NCBI RefSeq assembly: GCF_042665195.1 | Contig: NZ_JBHTBW010000009.1 | Location: forward strand, 1-61,959 | Direction of reading: 5' to 3' | Origin: Laceyella putida | GTDB taxonomy: Bacteria; Bacillota; Bacilli; Thermoactinomycetales; Thermoactinomycetaceae | DNA: 61,959 nucleotides | Part shown: piece after piece, positions 34,109-43,434 of the stretch | Layout of the letters: each line of letters starts with the position of its first letter | Position numbering within the stretch: position 1 is the first letter of the stretch | Translations under genes and position numbers: made by a program | The notes under the pieces: model-generated | Database searches by the model: none | What the model was told of the DNA's origin: nothing | Seen by the model: only the letters and a program-made list of their open reading frames with translations

Positions 34109-35608
34109 CTACAGACCAAATGGATTGAGCGGCTTCGGCCCTACATAGGAGAGTACGCTTTTTGTCTCCATATACAGGTCCAGCGATTCCAACGCCAATT
34201 CCCGGCCAAAACCGGACTGCTTATATCCGCCAAATGGCAGACCGGGGAATGTGGAAAATGGATTGTTCACCATGATGACACCGGCTTTCAATTGGGCCGT
34301 CACCCGATGGGCGCGGGCATGGTCACGCGTCCAGACCGCCGCCGCCAAGCCATAAACCGTATCGTTGGCCAACTGGATCGCTTCCTGCTCATCCTTGAAT
34401 TTGATCGCGACGACCACGGGGCCAAAAATCTCCTCTTGGGCGACCCGCATATCATTGGTCACGTCACCGATCAGAGTCGGCATATACCAGTGCCCCCGTT
34501 TGAACGTTTCCCCCTCCGGCCGCTTGCCGCCGTAGAGAATCCGTGCGCCTTCCGCTTCCGCCGCTTGGACGTAGGAGTGGATGGTATCCCATTGGGCTTG
34601 TGAGATGACGGCACCCACATGAGTATCTTCACTGAAAGGATCACCCAGTTTCAACTTTCGCGTTTTCTCAATAAACCGTTCGATAAACTCATCATAAATC
34701 TCTTCTTGAATCAACAAGCGGGAACGCGCCTCACAGGATTGGCCGGTGTTGTAATAAATGCCGAAGACGGCTCCATTCACCGCCGCATCCAGATCGGCAT
34801 CGGCAAAGATGAGATTGGGCGATTTCCCGCCCAGTTCCAGGGTGACCCGCTTCAACGTTTCCGATGCCTTGGCCATGATGTCTTTGCCGGTGGTCGTCTC
34901 GCCGGTAAACGCCACTTTATCCACGCCGGGATGTTCAACCAGGTAGGAGCCCACATCGGCGCCGCTGCCTGTAATGACATTGATCACCCCGCCCGGCACT
35001 CCCGCCTCGTGGCAAATCTCCGCCAACGCCAGCGCCGTCAAGGGAGTCAGGCTCGCCGGCTTCAAGATGATGGTGCAACCCGCCGCCAAAGCCGGGGCTA
35101 CTTTCCACGCCGCCATCATGAGCGGATAGTTCCATGGCACGATTTGCGCGCATACGCCTACCGGCTCTTTGACGGAATAATGGAAAAAACCGTTGGGCAC
35201 CGGTTTGGTTTGTCCCTGAATGGTGGTCACCGCTCCCGCATAGAGCTCAAAATCCTCAATCGCTTGCATCACTTGGCCTTTCGCCGCCGAGAGCGCTTTC
35301 CCCGTATTCAGCACTTCCAACTCCACCAAGTCTTGAAAACGTTGCCGCATGATCGAGGCGATCTTGGTTAAGATCTGTCCACGGCGGGAAGCGGGCCACC
35401 GCGCCCATTTGCCTTGCGTCAAGGCGGCGCGGGCCGCTTCCACCGCGCGATCCACATCCGCGCGGGTCGCTTTGGCCACTTGCGCAATCGGCTCGCCTGT
35501 GGCGGGATTGTAGACGGTAAATGTTTCCCCGGCACCGCTGGGCACCGCCTCCCCATTGATCAGCAAGTCATATTTTTCTTTTAAGAGAGCCATTTTTTCC
35601 GTATGCAT
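34109..35608 (-). CDS. Aldehyde dehydrogenase
   Basis: NAD(P)-dependent aldehyde dehydrogenase of the betaine/phenylacetaldehyde type, 499 aa. Glu of LELGGKSPNLIF (about 265), catalytic Cys in YNTGQSCEARSR (about 300), Rossmann TGETTTGKDIM, WNYPLMMAAWKVAPALAAG and FGGYKQSGFGRELA. ATG at 35608 after GGAGCGG (11 nt) is preferred over an upstream frame start. Inside the paa operon it could make phenylacetate from phenylacetaldehyde, or replace PaaZ's semialdehyde oxidation; context inference. Confidence 0.88.
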   Translation of the reverse strand: MHTEKMALLKEKYDLLINGEAVPSGAGETFTVYNPATGEPIAQVAKATRADVDRAVEAARAALTQGKWARWPASRRGQILTKIASIMRQRFQDLVELEVLNTGKALSAAKGQVMQAIEDFELYAGAVTTIQGQTKPVPNGFFHYSVKEPVGVCAQIVPWNYPLMMAAWKVAPALAAGCTIILKPASLTPLTALALAEICHEAGVPGGVINVITGSGADVGSYLVEHPGVDKVAFTGETTTGKDIMAKASETLKRVTLELGGKSPNLIFADADLDAAVNGAVFGIYYNTGQSCEARSRLLIQEEIYDEFIERFIEKTRKLKLGDPFSEDTHVGAVISQAQWDTIHSYVQAAEAEGARILYGGKRPEGETFKRGHWYMPTLIGDVTNDMRVAQEEIFGPVVVAIKFKDEQEAIQLANDTVYGLAAAVWTRDHARAHRVTAQLKAGVIMVNNPFSTFPGLPFGGYKQSGFGRELALESLDLYMETKSVLSYVGPKPLNPFGL

Positions 35609-35648
35609 TTGACAACACCGCTCCTTTGGTTGATGAAGATGATATGCT

Positions 35649-36857
35649 TCAGATGCGTTCAATCACCGTGGCAATGCCTTGTCCTACACCAATGCACATG
35701 GTCGCCAACCCATAGCGACCCTCCCGGCGCTTCAATTCATGCACCAACGTGGTCATGATCCTCGCGCCACTAGCCCCCAGCGGATGCCCGAGCGCAATCG
35801 CCCCACCATTGACATTCACTTTGGCCGGATCCAACTCCAACTCTTGCATGCAAGCGAGCGCTTGAGCCGCGAACGCTTCATTCAGTTCAATCAAGTCCAG
35901 TTCTCCCACCGTAAGCCCCGCCCGGGCCAACGCTTTTCTTGTTGCCGCCACGGGTCCCATTCCCATGTAGAGCGGATTGGTCCCCGCCACGGCGAAGGTG
36001 ACAAGCCGCGCCATGGGACGGCAACCCAACCGAACCGCTGTCTTTTGTTCCATCAATAGGAGTGCCGCCGCTCCATCGTTGATTCCTGCCGAGTTGCCGG
36101 CCGTCACTGTCCCGCCCGGCCGAAACACCGGCGGCAGTTGTCCCAACTTGTCAAGGGTCGTGTGCGGACGGGGATGCTCATCTTCAGCAAACGGGACGGT
36201 CTCCCCTTTCCCTGTCGTCACCGGCACAGGCACCAACTCCGCCAGAAAGGCTCCTCGCTGTCGGGCCTGTTTGACGCGTTGCTGACTTTCGTACGCGAAG
36301 CGATCTTGGGCCTCACGTGAGATGCCGAACTTCTCCGCCACATTTTCCGCCGTCTCCCCCATGCTGATCGGCTCATAACGGGCGGCCAAGCGCGGATTGG
36401 TAAAGCGCCAACCCAAGGTGGTGTCCACCAAGGCCTGGTCACCGCGAGCCCAACCTTGTTCCGGTTTCAACATGACGAGCGGCGCTCTGGTCATGCTTTC
36501 CACGCCGCCGGCAATCATCACATCGCCACAACCCATCTGGATCGCGGCGGCCGCTTGGTTGATCGCCTCCAGCCCCGAACCGCACAAACGGTTCACCGTG
36601 GTTCCGCCAATCCGTTCCGACAACCCCGCCAGCAACAACGCCATCCGCGCCACATTGCGGTTATCTTCTCCTGCTTGGTTGGCGCATCCCAACACGACAT
36701 CTTCTATCTCTTCCGAACGCAGTTCCGGATTTCTCTCCACTAATGCCCGAATGACATGGGCGGCCAAGTCATCGGGACGCACCCAACTCAAAGCGCCTTG
36801 AAACCGACCGATCGGCGTCCTTACGGCATCGACAACCACGACTTCGCGCCGTTTCAT
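35649..36857 (-). CDS. Acetyl-CoA acyltransferase (3-oxoadipyl-CoA/PaaJ-type thiolase)
   Basis: Thiolase of 402 aa that should cleave 3-oxoacyl-CoA at the end of phenylacetate breakdown. First catalytic Cys in NRLCGSGLEAINQAAAAIQ (about 91), His in GGAIALGHPLGASGARI (about 356), second Cys in CIGVGQGIATVIE (about 388). The pattern is that of PcaF/PaaJ and AtoB-like enzymes, which cannot be separated by eye. Starts in an ATGA overlap with the upstream dehydrogenase-like gene. Step: acetyl-CoA plus succinyl-CoA or a second acetyl-CoA. Confidence 0.92.
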   Translation of the reverse strand: MKRREVVVVDAVRTPIGRFQGALSWVRPDDLAAHVIRALVERNPELRSEEIEDVVLGCANQAGEDNRNVARMALLLAGLSERIGGTTVNRLCGSGLEAINQAAAAIQMGCGDVMIAGGVESMTRAPLVMLKPEQGWARGDQALVDTTLGWRFTNPRLAARYEPISMGETAENVAEKFGISREAQDRFAYESQQRVKQARQRGAFLAELVPVPVTTGKGETVPFAEDEHPRPHTTLDKLGQLPPVFRPGGTVTAGNSAGINDGAAALLLMEQKTAVRLGCRPMARLVTFAVAGTNPLYMGMGPVAATRKALARAGLTVGELDLIELNEAFAAQALACMQELELDPAKVNVNGGAIALGHPLGASGARIMTTLVHELKRREGRYGLATMCIGVGQGIATVIERI

Positions 36858-37603
36858 CCCTCTTCTCCCTTCTGTGCCAACTTGTCCTCATAACGGTAGA
36901 ATCCCCGCCCACTCGCCCGGCCCACATATCCGGCATAGATCATTTTGCGCAGGAGTGGAGCCGGACGGTAGCGTTCCTCCCCCAGCTCCCGGTGTAGTCC
37001 CGTCAAGATGGCGACAATCTGGTCAATCCCGACGTGATCGGCCCATTCCAACGGACCAAACGGCCAGTTTGTCCCTTTGCGCATCGCCAGATCGATGTCT
37101 TCTTTGGCGGCGATTCCCTCCGCCAAGGCAAAGGCCGCTTCATTTACCAGCAAGGCCAAGGTACGCGGGAATACAAGTCCCGGCTCATCCCCCACTTCCT
37201 CCACCGCTTTCCCCCAGCGCGTCAATACTTGCAGATGAGCCGGCCATCCAGCGTCCCCTTCCGCCTGCATGGGACGACTCACCTCCAACACCGGCATGTC
37301 CGCAAACTGCAAAGGGGAAAAACCGACCACCCGTGCGGGATGGGCCAACCATGAGGCAATCTCCGTGGCTGTCCGATGCAGAACCGAGGTGAAAATGGGC
37401 ACTTGGGAAGGGATGACCTGTTCAACCCGGGTAAGCCAAACGCGTTTGCGATCATCACAGCCCGTTTCCAGATCGAAGACGGCCAGCACTTCATAAAGCG
37501 CCATCTGCTCCAACGGAATCGTCGCCACCCGCCGGGACGCAAGGAAAGACACCAGCTGTTCCCTGGCGGTTCCAGTCCCCAGAATCACCACCTTATCCTT
37601 CAT
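36854..37603 (-). CDS. 3-hydroxyacyl-CoA dehydrogenase-like protein
   Basis: 249-aa protein with the C-terminal 3HCDH domain well kept (PRTLALLVNEAAFALAEGIA, GTNWPFGPLEWADHVGID, GRASGRGFYRYED) while the N-terminal Rossmann part is reduced and its loop is GTGTAR instead of GxGxxG-xG. It resembles companion dehydrogenase subunits found beside PaaH in Firmicutes paa clusters. Overlaps paaH by 11 nt and the thiolase by 4 nt. NAD binding may be weak; perhaps acts as partner of PaaH. Confidence 0.8.
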   Translation of the reverse strand: MKDKVVILGTGTAREQLVSFLASRRVATIPLEQMALYEVLAVFDLETGCDDRKRVWLTRVEQVIPSQVPIFTSVLHRTATEIASWLAHPARVVGFSPLQFADMPVLEVSRPMQAEGDAGWPAHLQVLTRWGKAVEEVGDEPGLVFPRTLALLVNEAAFALAEGIAAKEDIDLAMRKGTNWPFGPLEWADHVGIDQIVAILTGLHRELGEERYRPAPLLRKMIYAGYVGRASGRGFYRYEDKLAQKGEEG

Positions 37604-38456
37604 ACCGGTAATGCCCCTTTCCCGTCTTTCGTCCTAACGCTTTCCGTTCGACCATTTGTCGCTGCTGATAGTGCGGACGAAACCGCGCTTCATGAAAGGT
37701 TCCTTCATACACGGAAACGGAAGCCGCAAAATTGACATCAATGCCTATCAAATCTTGTAACGCAAACGGCCCCATCTTAAAGCCGGCTCCCTCTAAAATG
37801 CGATCCACCTGCTCTTTGCGCGCCAGCTTGTGGGCGACCATCCGAACCGCCTCGGTATGAAACGAACGCGCCACCCGGTTCACCAGAAAGCCGGGACCAT
37901 CCGCCACCTGCACCGGCTCTTTGCCCATGCCGGCCAACCACGCGCAAACGCGCTCAACCAAGGGCTGTGCCGTTTCCGCTCCCCGCACCACCTCAACCAA
38001 AGGCATGAGGGGCGCCGGATTGAAGAAGTGAATCCCCAACACCCGTTCAGGCCGCTTGGTGCTACCCGCGAGAGAAGTGATGGACAGCGAAGAGGTGTTG
38101 GAAGCGAGGATGGCCGTGGGGGCAACCAGTTCATCCAGCTGGGCAAACAGGGATTGTTTGGCTTCCAGTTGCTCCACGATGGCTTCAATCACCAATTCGC
38201 ACTCGGCCAACTCCTCAAATCTCTGCACCGGTTGAATGCGTTTGGTTATGGCACGCGCTTCTTCATTGGACAAGCGCCCTTTCGCTACCCTCGCCACCAA
38301 GCGTTTTTCCAATTGCGCACGAGCCCGTTCCAACACGGGGGGTGACTTTTCCCATACGGATACCGGGTAGCCCGCCGTTGCCAACACCTCCGCAATCCCC
38401 ATCCCCATCGTTCCGGCGCCGATCACCGCCGGCCTCGTCACCCACTCCCCGCTCAC
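37593..38456 (-). CDS. paaH: 3-hydroxyacyl-CoA dehydrogenase PaaH-type
   Basis: NAD-dependent oxidation of a 3-hydroxyadipyl-CoA-type intermediate. 287 aa, N-terminal Rossmann VIGAGTMGMGIAEVLATAGY, ASNTSSLSITSLA, GIHFFNPAPLMPLVEVV (catalytic His), and C-terminal GPGFLVNRVARSFHTEAV, GPFALQDLIGIDV. GTG start sits in the GTGA overlap with the upstream EthD-type gene. Equivalent to PaaH/Hbd; position in the operon favours PaaH. Confidence 0.9.
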   Translation of the reverse strand: MSGEWVTRPAVIGAGTMGMGIAEVLATAGYPVSVWEKSPPVLERARAQLEKRLVARVAKGRLSNEEARAITKRIQPVQRFEELAECELVIEAIVEQLEAKQSLFAQLDELVAPTAILASNTSSLSITSLAGSTKRPERVLGIHFFNPAPLMPLVEVVRGAETAQPLVERVCAWLAGMGKEPVQVADGPGFLVNRVARSFHTEAVRMVAHKLARKEQVDRILEGAGFKMGPFALQDLIGIDVNFAASVSVYEGTFHEARFRPHYQQRQMVERKALGRKTGKGHYRYEG

Positions 38457-38767
38457 TCTACCTCTTCCCCGATGATCATCGTGACCAGTTTTCCGGCAAA
38501 GGACATCACATCTTTGGCCGCCGCTTTGCCTTCAGGGGATTTCATCGCATGTGTGAGCGCATCCTGATTCTCAAAGTACATCTCCGCTTGCAAGTAAAAT
38601 GGGGATTCGGTTCCCATCGGCGTGGTCCCGTATTTGGTCACAGTCGCTTTGATCAGGCCCGGCATTTTCCGGGCCAAAGGCAGATGAACCTGAAAATAAT
38701 GCTCGTCAAACGCCTGTTTGTCTTCCGGTTGTTTATATAACGCAACCAATTTCACCATCATGATCAT
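38453..38767 (-). CDS. EthD-family protein
   Basis: 104-aa dimeric alpha/beta-barrel protein of the EthD domain family. Typical start VKLVALYKQPEDKQAFDEHY, then HLPLARKMPGL, FYLQAEMYFENQDAL and SPEGKAAAKDVMSFA. EthD proteins accompany many oxygenase clusters; exact role unknown, perhaps protecting against toxic intermediates. Weak AAAGGATG site; ATG at 38767 or 38761. Overlaps paaH by 4 nt. The interspersed repeat copy B separates it from paaK. Confidence 0.85.
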   Translation of the reverse strand: MIMMVKLVALYKQPEDKQAFDEHYFQVHLPLARKMPGLIKATVTKYGTTPMGTESPFYLQAEMYFENQDALTHAMKSPEGKAAAKDVMSFAGKLVTMIIGEEVE

Positions 38768-38801
38768 CCTTTCGATTTGGATATAAGGGATTTGAGCTTG
38801 C

Positions 38802-38898
38802 TAACAAAGTGGCCCCGGAGTCGATTTTTGAGTCTGCGTTCTATGGTCGCTCCATCAGGATGGTACAGGCAAAAATCTTCCTCTTCTAGGCTTTGTCA
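38802..38898. repeat. Interspersed repeat, copy B
   Basis: Shortest copy (97 bp): TAACAAAG (38802-38809) and CTTTGTCA (38891-38898) ends, with GGCCCCGGAGTCGATTTTTG and CAGGCAAAAATCTTCC inside. Lies in the paa operon between paaK and the EthD-type gene, so it is probably transcribed. Confidence 0.8.
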
Positions 38899-38954
38899 TT
38901 ATCCTGGATTTCCACAGCCGTTCCGCCATTCACCCTTGTTGGGAACACTTCCGG

Positions 38955-40241
38955 TCAGCGGCGGTCGAGGATGCGGACCGCTTTCCCTTCGCTGCGCGGC
39001 AACGCGCCTGGCATCGTCACGCGCACACGGGCCGCAATGCCCAAACTCTCTTTCAATGTATGCTCCAATCGCAGGGTTAACGCTTGGATATCCACCATAT
39101 TGAATGAGGATTCCGACACCTCCACCTCTACCGTCAGCCGATCCAACGCCCCCTCCTTCTCCACGACCAGTTGATAGTAGGGGCTCAGTTCGGGTTGTGC
39201 CATCACAATGGGCTCGATCTCCATCGGAAACACGTTCACTCCGCGGATGATCAACATATCGTCGATGCGTCCCTTGATGCGCGACATCCGGCGGTGCGTG
39301 CGCCCACAGCGACACGGCTCACTCGTGACACTCGCCAGATCACCTGTCCGGTAGCGGAGAATCGGAAACGCCTCTTTGGTCAAGGTGGTGAAAACCAATT
39401 CACCCACCTCTCCTTCCGGTAGCGATTTTCCGGTTAGCGGATCGATCACCTCCACCAAGAAATGATCCTCCGCAATATGCAAGCCCTCTTTCGCCTGCCA
39501 ACATTCAATCGCCACCCCCGGCCCCACCACCTCGGACAAACCGTAAATGTCCACCGCATGAATGCCCCACACCGACTCCAGTTCCTTTCTCATCTCATCG
39601 GACCATGGCTCCGCGCCGAAGACGCCAACTCTCACCGATGTGCCATGGGGATGTTTGCCCGCTTGGATCATCGCTTCTCCCAAGCTCAAGATAAAAGAAG
39701 GCGTGCCCGCAATGACATCTGGGCAAAAATCCTCGATCAGCGTCATCTGCCGCATGCGTCCGCCGCCCGACACCGGTACGGTGACCATGCCCAATCGCTC
39801 GGCCCCCGCGTGCATCCCCAGACCACCGGTAAACAACCCATACCCATAAGCATTGTGGAACACATCGCCCGGTTTGCCACCCGCCGCCACCATCGCCCGC
39901 GCACAGACCTCACTCCACATGCGCAAATCGCGTTCCGAATAACCCACCACCGTCGGTTTCCCTTTGGTTCCCGATGAGGCGTGCAGCCGGCGAATCTTGG
40001 TGAGTGGCACGGCAAACAAACCAAACGGATACTGGTCACGCAAATCTTTTTTGCAGGTAAACGGCAACCGCTCCAGCTCGGCCAACCCGCGAAACGCCTC
40101 GGGATCGATGCGGACCTCCTGTAACTTCGCCCGATAAAACGGCACATGCGCATAAACGCGTTGCACGGTTTCCCGTAAGCGCTGCTCCTGTAGCCGAGTC
40201 AACTCCTGTCTCTCCATCGCCTCCACTGCGGGCTGATACAT
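38955..40241 (-). CDS. paaK: Phenylacetate-CoA ligase
   Basis: Activates phenylacetate to phenylacetyl-CoA with ATP. 428-aa AMP-forming ligase: RRLHASSGTKGKPTVVGYSE (P-loop), YGYGLFTGGLGMHAGAERLG, DIYGLSEVVGPGVA, ELVFTTLTKEAFPILRYRTGD, and C-terminal RMSRIKGRIDDMLIIRGVNV then PGALPRSEGKA. AAAGGAG sits 8 nt before an ATG at 40241, preferred to the one at 40262 that overlaps paaD. Member of the PaaABCDK part of the operon. Confidence 0.95.
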   Translation of the reverse strand: MYQPAVEAMERQELTRLQEQRLRETVQRVYAHVPFYRAKLQEVRIDPEAFRGLAELERLPFTCKKDLRDQYPFGLFAVPLTKIRRLHASSGTKGKPTVVGYSERDLRMWSEVCARAMVAAGGKPGDVFHNAYGYGLFTGGLGMHAGAERLGMVTVPVSGGGRMRQMTLIEDFCPDVIAGTPSFILSLGEAMIQAGKHPHGTSVRVGVFGAEPWSDEMRKELESVWGIHAVDIYGLSEVVGPGVAIECWQAKEGLHIAEDHFLVEVIDPLTGKSLPEGEVGELVFTTLTKEAFPILRYRTGDLASVTSEPCRCGRTHRRMSRIKGRIDDMLIIRGVNVFPMEIEPIVMAQPELSPYYQLVVEKEGALDRLTVEVEVSESSFNMVDIQALTLRLEHTLKESLGIAARVRVTMPGALPRSEGKAVRILDRR

Positions 40242-40258
40242 CACGCCAACTCCTTTGG

Positions 40259-40720
40259 TCACACTTTTTTCATCCCTTCAAACGGTTGACGACAGCGCTT
40301 ACAGTAGTAGATCGCCCGACAGGCCGTCGGTCCGAACAGGTTCTCCACTTCTCCTTGTTCTTCACCGCAGTAAGGACAGGGTGGAAACTCATCCACCTCC
40401 CTTCCGGGCGGCGCAATCCCAAACTCCTTTAACTTCCGCGCTCCCTCGGAAGTGATCCGATCACTCGTCCATGGTGGATCAAAGATAAAGGTGACTTCCA
40501 CATCGTTCACACCCGACTGTCGAGACAACTCCCGAATCACCTGTTCGCGAATCTGTTCAAGTGCCGGACATCCCACAAAAGTCGGCATCATCGCAATCCG
40601 TATCCGTCCCGGCATCACCTCCACCTCATGGACCATCCCCATCTCCACGACACTCACGGTGGGAATCTCCGGATCTTTCACTTCCTGTAACCGCTTCCAA
40701 CAATCTGCCTCTGTCATCAT
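40259..40720 (-). CDS. paaD: PaaD, DUF59-domain maturation subunit
   Basis: Assembly/maturation protein for the phenylacetyl-CoA oxygenase. 153 aa: DUF59 (MIP18) domain with RLQEVKDPEIPTVSVVEMG and TFVGCPALEQIREQVIREL, then a zinc-type C-terminus CPYCGEEQGE..CRAIYYCKRC. GAGGTGG precedes the ATG at 40720; an in-frame GTG at 40732 lies inside that site. 5 nt after the paaC stop, so coupled. Confidence 0.93.
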   Translation of the reverse strand: MMTEADCWKRLQEVKDPEIPTVSVVEMGMVHEVEVMPGRIRIAMMPTFVGCPALEQIREQVIRELSRQSGVNDVEVTFIFDPPWTSDRITSEGARKLKEFGIAPPGREVDEFPPCPYCGEEQGEVENLFGPTACRAIYYCKRCRQPFEGMKKV

Positions 40721-40725
40721 CCCAT

Positions 40726-41520
40726 TCACCACCTCGCTGCGGGATCGAGGCGGTACACTTCGGTCAGCGTCGCCAACAGTTGTTCCAGGGCGGGATCATG
40801 CTGGCCTAAGCGGCCATCTCGCTCCACTGGTGGGATCTCACCCGGCCATGGGAGTTCCGCTTGTTGAAAAACCGCTTTTACTTGCTCCTGCCACTGCCTT
40901 TTGCATTCGGCGGCGGAGAGGCGAACGATCCCAAACTGCAGGAGCGCTTCTTCCCGCTCGCCAAAGGAAAAAAGGTCACCCAGTTGGAACCACATCCGCC
41001 CTGCCGCTTCGTCCAAGTGTTGGCGCGCTTCTCCACCCGCCCTTCCCATCCGGATCAGCCAAGTCTTCATATGCAACAGGTGATACACTTCTTCCCGCTG
41101 GATCTTGGCCACGCCATGACGAAGGGGAAGATAGCTGGATTCCCGCATCGCTTCGAGGCGAACCGCATCAAAGACATCGTAGAGAAAATGGCGCAGAATG
41201 GAGTAGGCCCAATCGCCATTTTCCTGTTCCACCAGCCGCGCATTGCGCCGTTCACTGCTCTTTCGCGCAAAGGCAAGCAGATCGGGATGGGGTTCACCCA
41301 ACTCATGCAACCGCTCAAAGTAAAACACCGCGTGCCCCACTTCATCTTGCGCAATGGAACTGAAAGCGACATCCCCTTCGATATCGGGACACAGACCCAG
41401 CCACTCCGAATCCCGATGACCCAATGTCAATTCATCATCCGCCAATTGGTACAGCCACTGGGTCAAAACCTGACAATAATCCGGATGGTTACGGGCCTGG
41501 GCTGCGTCTCTGATCTCCAT
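40726..41520 (-). CDS. paaC: PaaC, oxygenase structural subunit
   Basis: Ferritin-like non-catalytic subunit of the phenylacetyl-CoA 1,2-epoxidase PaaABCE. 264 aa: LADDELTLGHRDSEWLGLCPD, IEGDVAFSSIAQDEVGHA (E/H residues lost from metal role in PaaC), LRHFLYDVFDAVRLEAM, IQREEVYHLLHMKTWL. AAGGAGG precedes ATG at 41520. The C-terminus overlaps nothing; paaD starts 5 nt later. Forms heterodimer with PaaA. Confidence 0.95.
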   Translation of the reverse strand: MEIRDAAQARNHPDYCQVLTQWLYQLADDELTLGHRDSEWLGLCPDIEGDVAFSSIAQDEVGHAVFYFERLHELGEPHPDLLAFARKSSERRNARLVEQENGDWAYSILRHFLYDVFDAVRLEAMRESSYLPLRHGVAKIQREEVYHLLHMKTWLIRMGRAGGEARQHLDEAAGRMWFQLGDLFSFGEREEALLQFGIVRLSAAECKRQWQEQVKAVFQQAELPWPGEIPPVERDGRLGQHDPALEQLLATLTEVYRLDPAARW

Positions 41521-41875
41521 TCCCTCGCCCTCCTTTATCACGGCTCTCCACATAGGCCACGATTTCCTCCAATGTTAGCGCTTTCTCTTTGAACATGCGC
41601 CACAATCGCCCATTTTCCGTATAACCGGCCACTTCACGGTAACTCCGGTCAAACTCGCGGCCCAACCATTCATCGGCATAAGGAGTGGCTGTGATGTGTT
41701 CCCGGGGAACGATCCACAAGTTGACCGCCTTCTCCCGCCGCAAAAAGTTTTCCCGCGCCACCTGCACCGCCACATCGGCGGAAGGGGCCAGCAAACTGCC
41801 CACATGGGCATGCTGATCCAGATGCGTCCGTTGCACAAACACTTCATAGATGCCATATTCCATTTTTTCAGTCAT
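41489..41875 (-). CDS. paaB: PaaB, oxygenase subunit
   Basis: Small structural bridging subunit of the phenylacetyl-CoA epoxidase. 128 aa, with YEVFVQRTHLDQHAHVGSLL and ADVAVQVARENFLRRE typical of PaaB. GAGGTGG 7 nt before ATG at 41875 decides the start over one at 41890. Its 3' end overlaps paaC by 32 nt; the C-terminal tail is charged (ESRDKGGRGNGDQRRS). Confidence 0.93.
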   Translation of the reverse strand: MTEKMEYGIYEVFVQRTHLDQHAHVGSLLAPSADVAVQVARENFLRREKAVNLWIVPREHITATPYADEWLGREFDRSYREVAGYTENGRLWRMFKEKALTLEEIVAYVESRDKGGRGNGDQRRSPGP

Positions 41876-41886
41876 TTGATCCCACC

Positions 41887-42825
41887 TCATACCGCATGCA
41901 CCAAAGCCCGGGAACGAATCATCGCTTCACGCACCCAGCGCTGACCTTCGTGGGCATGACGGCGCAACTCCATCCGTTCCTGCGACTTGGGGCCCAGACT
42001 ATCGCGCACGATCCGGCCAAACTTCTCCCAATCCGGCTCCGAATAGCGCCAACATCGGTCCGCCTCATCATAGCGCAACTCCGGATCGGGCACCGTCAGG
42101 CCAAGTGACCGGATGCGCGGCACATACTTGTCCAAAAACTTTTGCCGCAACTCCTCATTCGTCTTAGTGCGGATGCCATAGTAAAGCATTCGCTCCGCCG
42201 CCGCAGTGACCTCTTTGGGGCCAAAAAAGAACAACAACGACTCCCACCAATAATTGACCGCCTCTTGCAACATCTCGCGTTGCGCTTCCGTTCCCATCGC
42301 CAAAGCCAAGATGATATTCTCCCCATGCTGCATATGGAAACTCTCTTCCGCGCAAATGCGCTTCAATACCCGGGCATAAGGGGCGTAGGACGTTTCCAGG
42401 AGCGCCGCCTGGTTAATGATCGCGGCTCCATCCACCAGCCATCCAATCACCCCCGCATCGGCCCAGGTACGAGCTTCCATGTGAAAGACATTGTGAAACT
42501 TCACCCGTTGCCGATAAATGTCTTCGATGAGCCCCTCACGCGTTTTGCCCCATGGGGCGCACAAATCTTCCACGACGCGCAACAATAGCTGCCCATGTCC
42601 CATCTCATCCTGCACCTTGGCCATGATCGCCAGTTTGCGCCGCAAGCTGGGCGCTTTGGGAACCCATTCTTTTTCCGGATAAGCGCCCATGATCTCGCTT
42701 ACCGCATGCATATGGATCAATTTGATCAACAGTTTTCGGTATTCATCCGGCATCCAATCGGTCGCTTCGATCTTCTCCCCGCGCCGGAGCCGCTCCATAA
42801 ACGATTCGTAGCGGTACTCTTCCAA
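41887..42825 (-). CDS. paaA: PaaA, catalytic oxygenase subunit
   Basis: Diiron catalytic subunit of phenylacetyl-CoA 1,2-epoxidase. 312 aa with metal ligands in helices: KLAIMAKVQDEMGHGQLL (E/H), RICAEESFHMQHGENIIL (E/H), and RKLLIKLIHMHAVSEIMGAY (E). TTG start behind GGGGGGAGAGA. First structural gene after the TetR regulator. The usual reductase PaaE is not in the window, so electrons must come from another reductase. Confidence 0.96.
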   Translation of the reverse strand: MEEYRYESFMERLRRGEKIEATDWMPDEYRKLLIKLIHMHAVSEIMGAYPEKEWVPKAPSLRRKLAIMAKVQDEMGHGQLLLRVVEDLCAPWGKTREGLIEDIYRQRVKFHNVFHMEARTWADAGVIGWLVDGAAIINQAALLETSYAPYARVLKRICAEESFHMQHGENIILALAMGTEAQREMLQEAVNYWWESLLFFFGPKEVTAAAERMLYYGIRTKTNEELRQKFLDKYVPRIRSLGLTVPDPELRYDEADRCWRYSEPDWEKFGRIVRDSLGPKSQERMELRRHAHEGQRWVREAMIRSRALVHAV

Positions 42826-42843
42826 GTCTCTCTCCCCCCAGCT

Positions 42844-43416
42844 CTATCTCGCAAAGCCATGCAACATCAACGACACAAAGCGATCCGCGATCTCTTCCGC
42901 CGACAACTCGCCGTCGGGGCGATACCATTGGTAAATCCAGTTTCCCACCGACAAGACCAACAAACGGGCAAACTTCTCATCCTGGAGCTGAAAGATTCCT
43001 TCACGAACGCCCTCCGCCAAAATCGTCGCCCACAATCCCTCATATTGGTCGCGTTTCTCTTGAATCTGGGAAAACCGTTCGCCCGTCAAAGCTTTCCATT
43101 CATGGAAAAAGACCGTAGCCGCTTCCAGATTCGCTTCCACCACTTGGATATGCGCACGGACAGCCAACTTGAGTTTCTGCCGGGCGGGGACGTCGCTTTC
43201 CACAATGGGCGTAAGCGAACGCAAAAATGCGTCTGCCCCACGGTCCGTAATCTCAAACAACAAATCTTCCTTGGTATTGATATGGGCATATAAACTTCCA
43301 GCCAAAATGCCACACGCTTCGGAAATATCGCGAATTGTCGTGCCATGATACCCTTTTTGACTGAACAAGCGACAAGCGATGGCTAGAATCTCTTCTCTTC
43401 TTCCTCGTCTTGGCAT
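42844..43416 (-). CDS. TetR-family regulator of the paa operon
   Basis: 190-aa repressor: N-terminal helix-turn-helix PRRGRREEILAIACRLFSQK, YHGTTIRDISEACGILAGSL, YAHINTKEDLLFE; C-terminal TetR_C ligand domain. AAAGGG before the ATG at 43416. It leads the paa operon and a 16-bp palindrome stands just upstream, so autoregulation with release by phenylacetyl-CoA is the likely circuit (as with PaaR). Confidence 0.88.
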   Translation of the reverse strand: MPRRGRREEILAIACRLFSQKGYHGTTIRDISEACGILAGSLYAHINTKEDLLFEITDRGADAFLRSLTPIVESDVPARQKLKLAVRAHIQVVEANLEAATVFFHEWKALTGERFSQIQEKRDQYEGLWATILAEGVREGIFQLQDEKFARLLVLSVGNWIYQWYRPDGELSAEEIADRFVSLMLHGFAR

Positions 43417-43434
43417 AGGTCGACCCTTTCTGTA

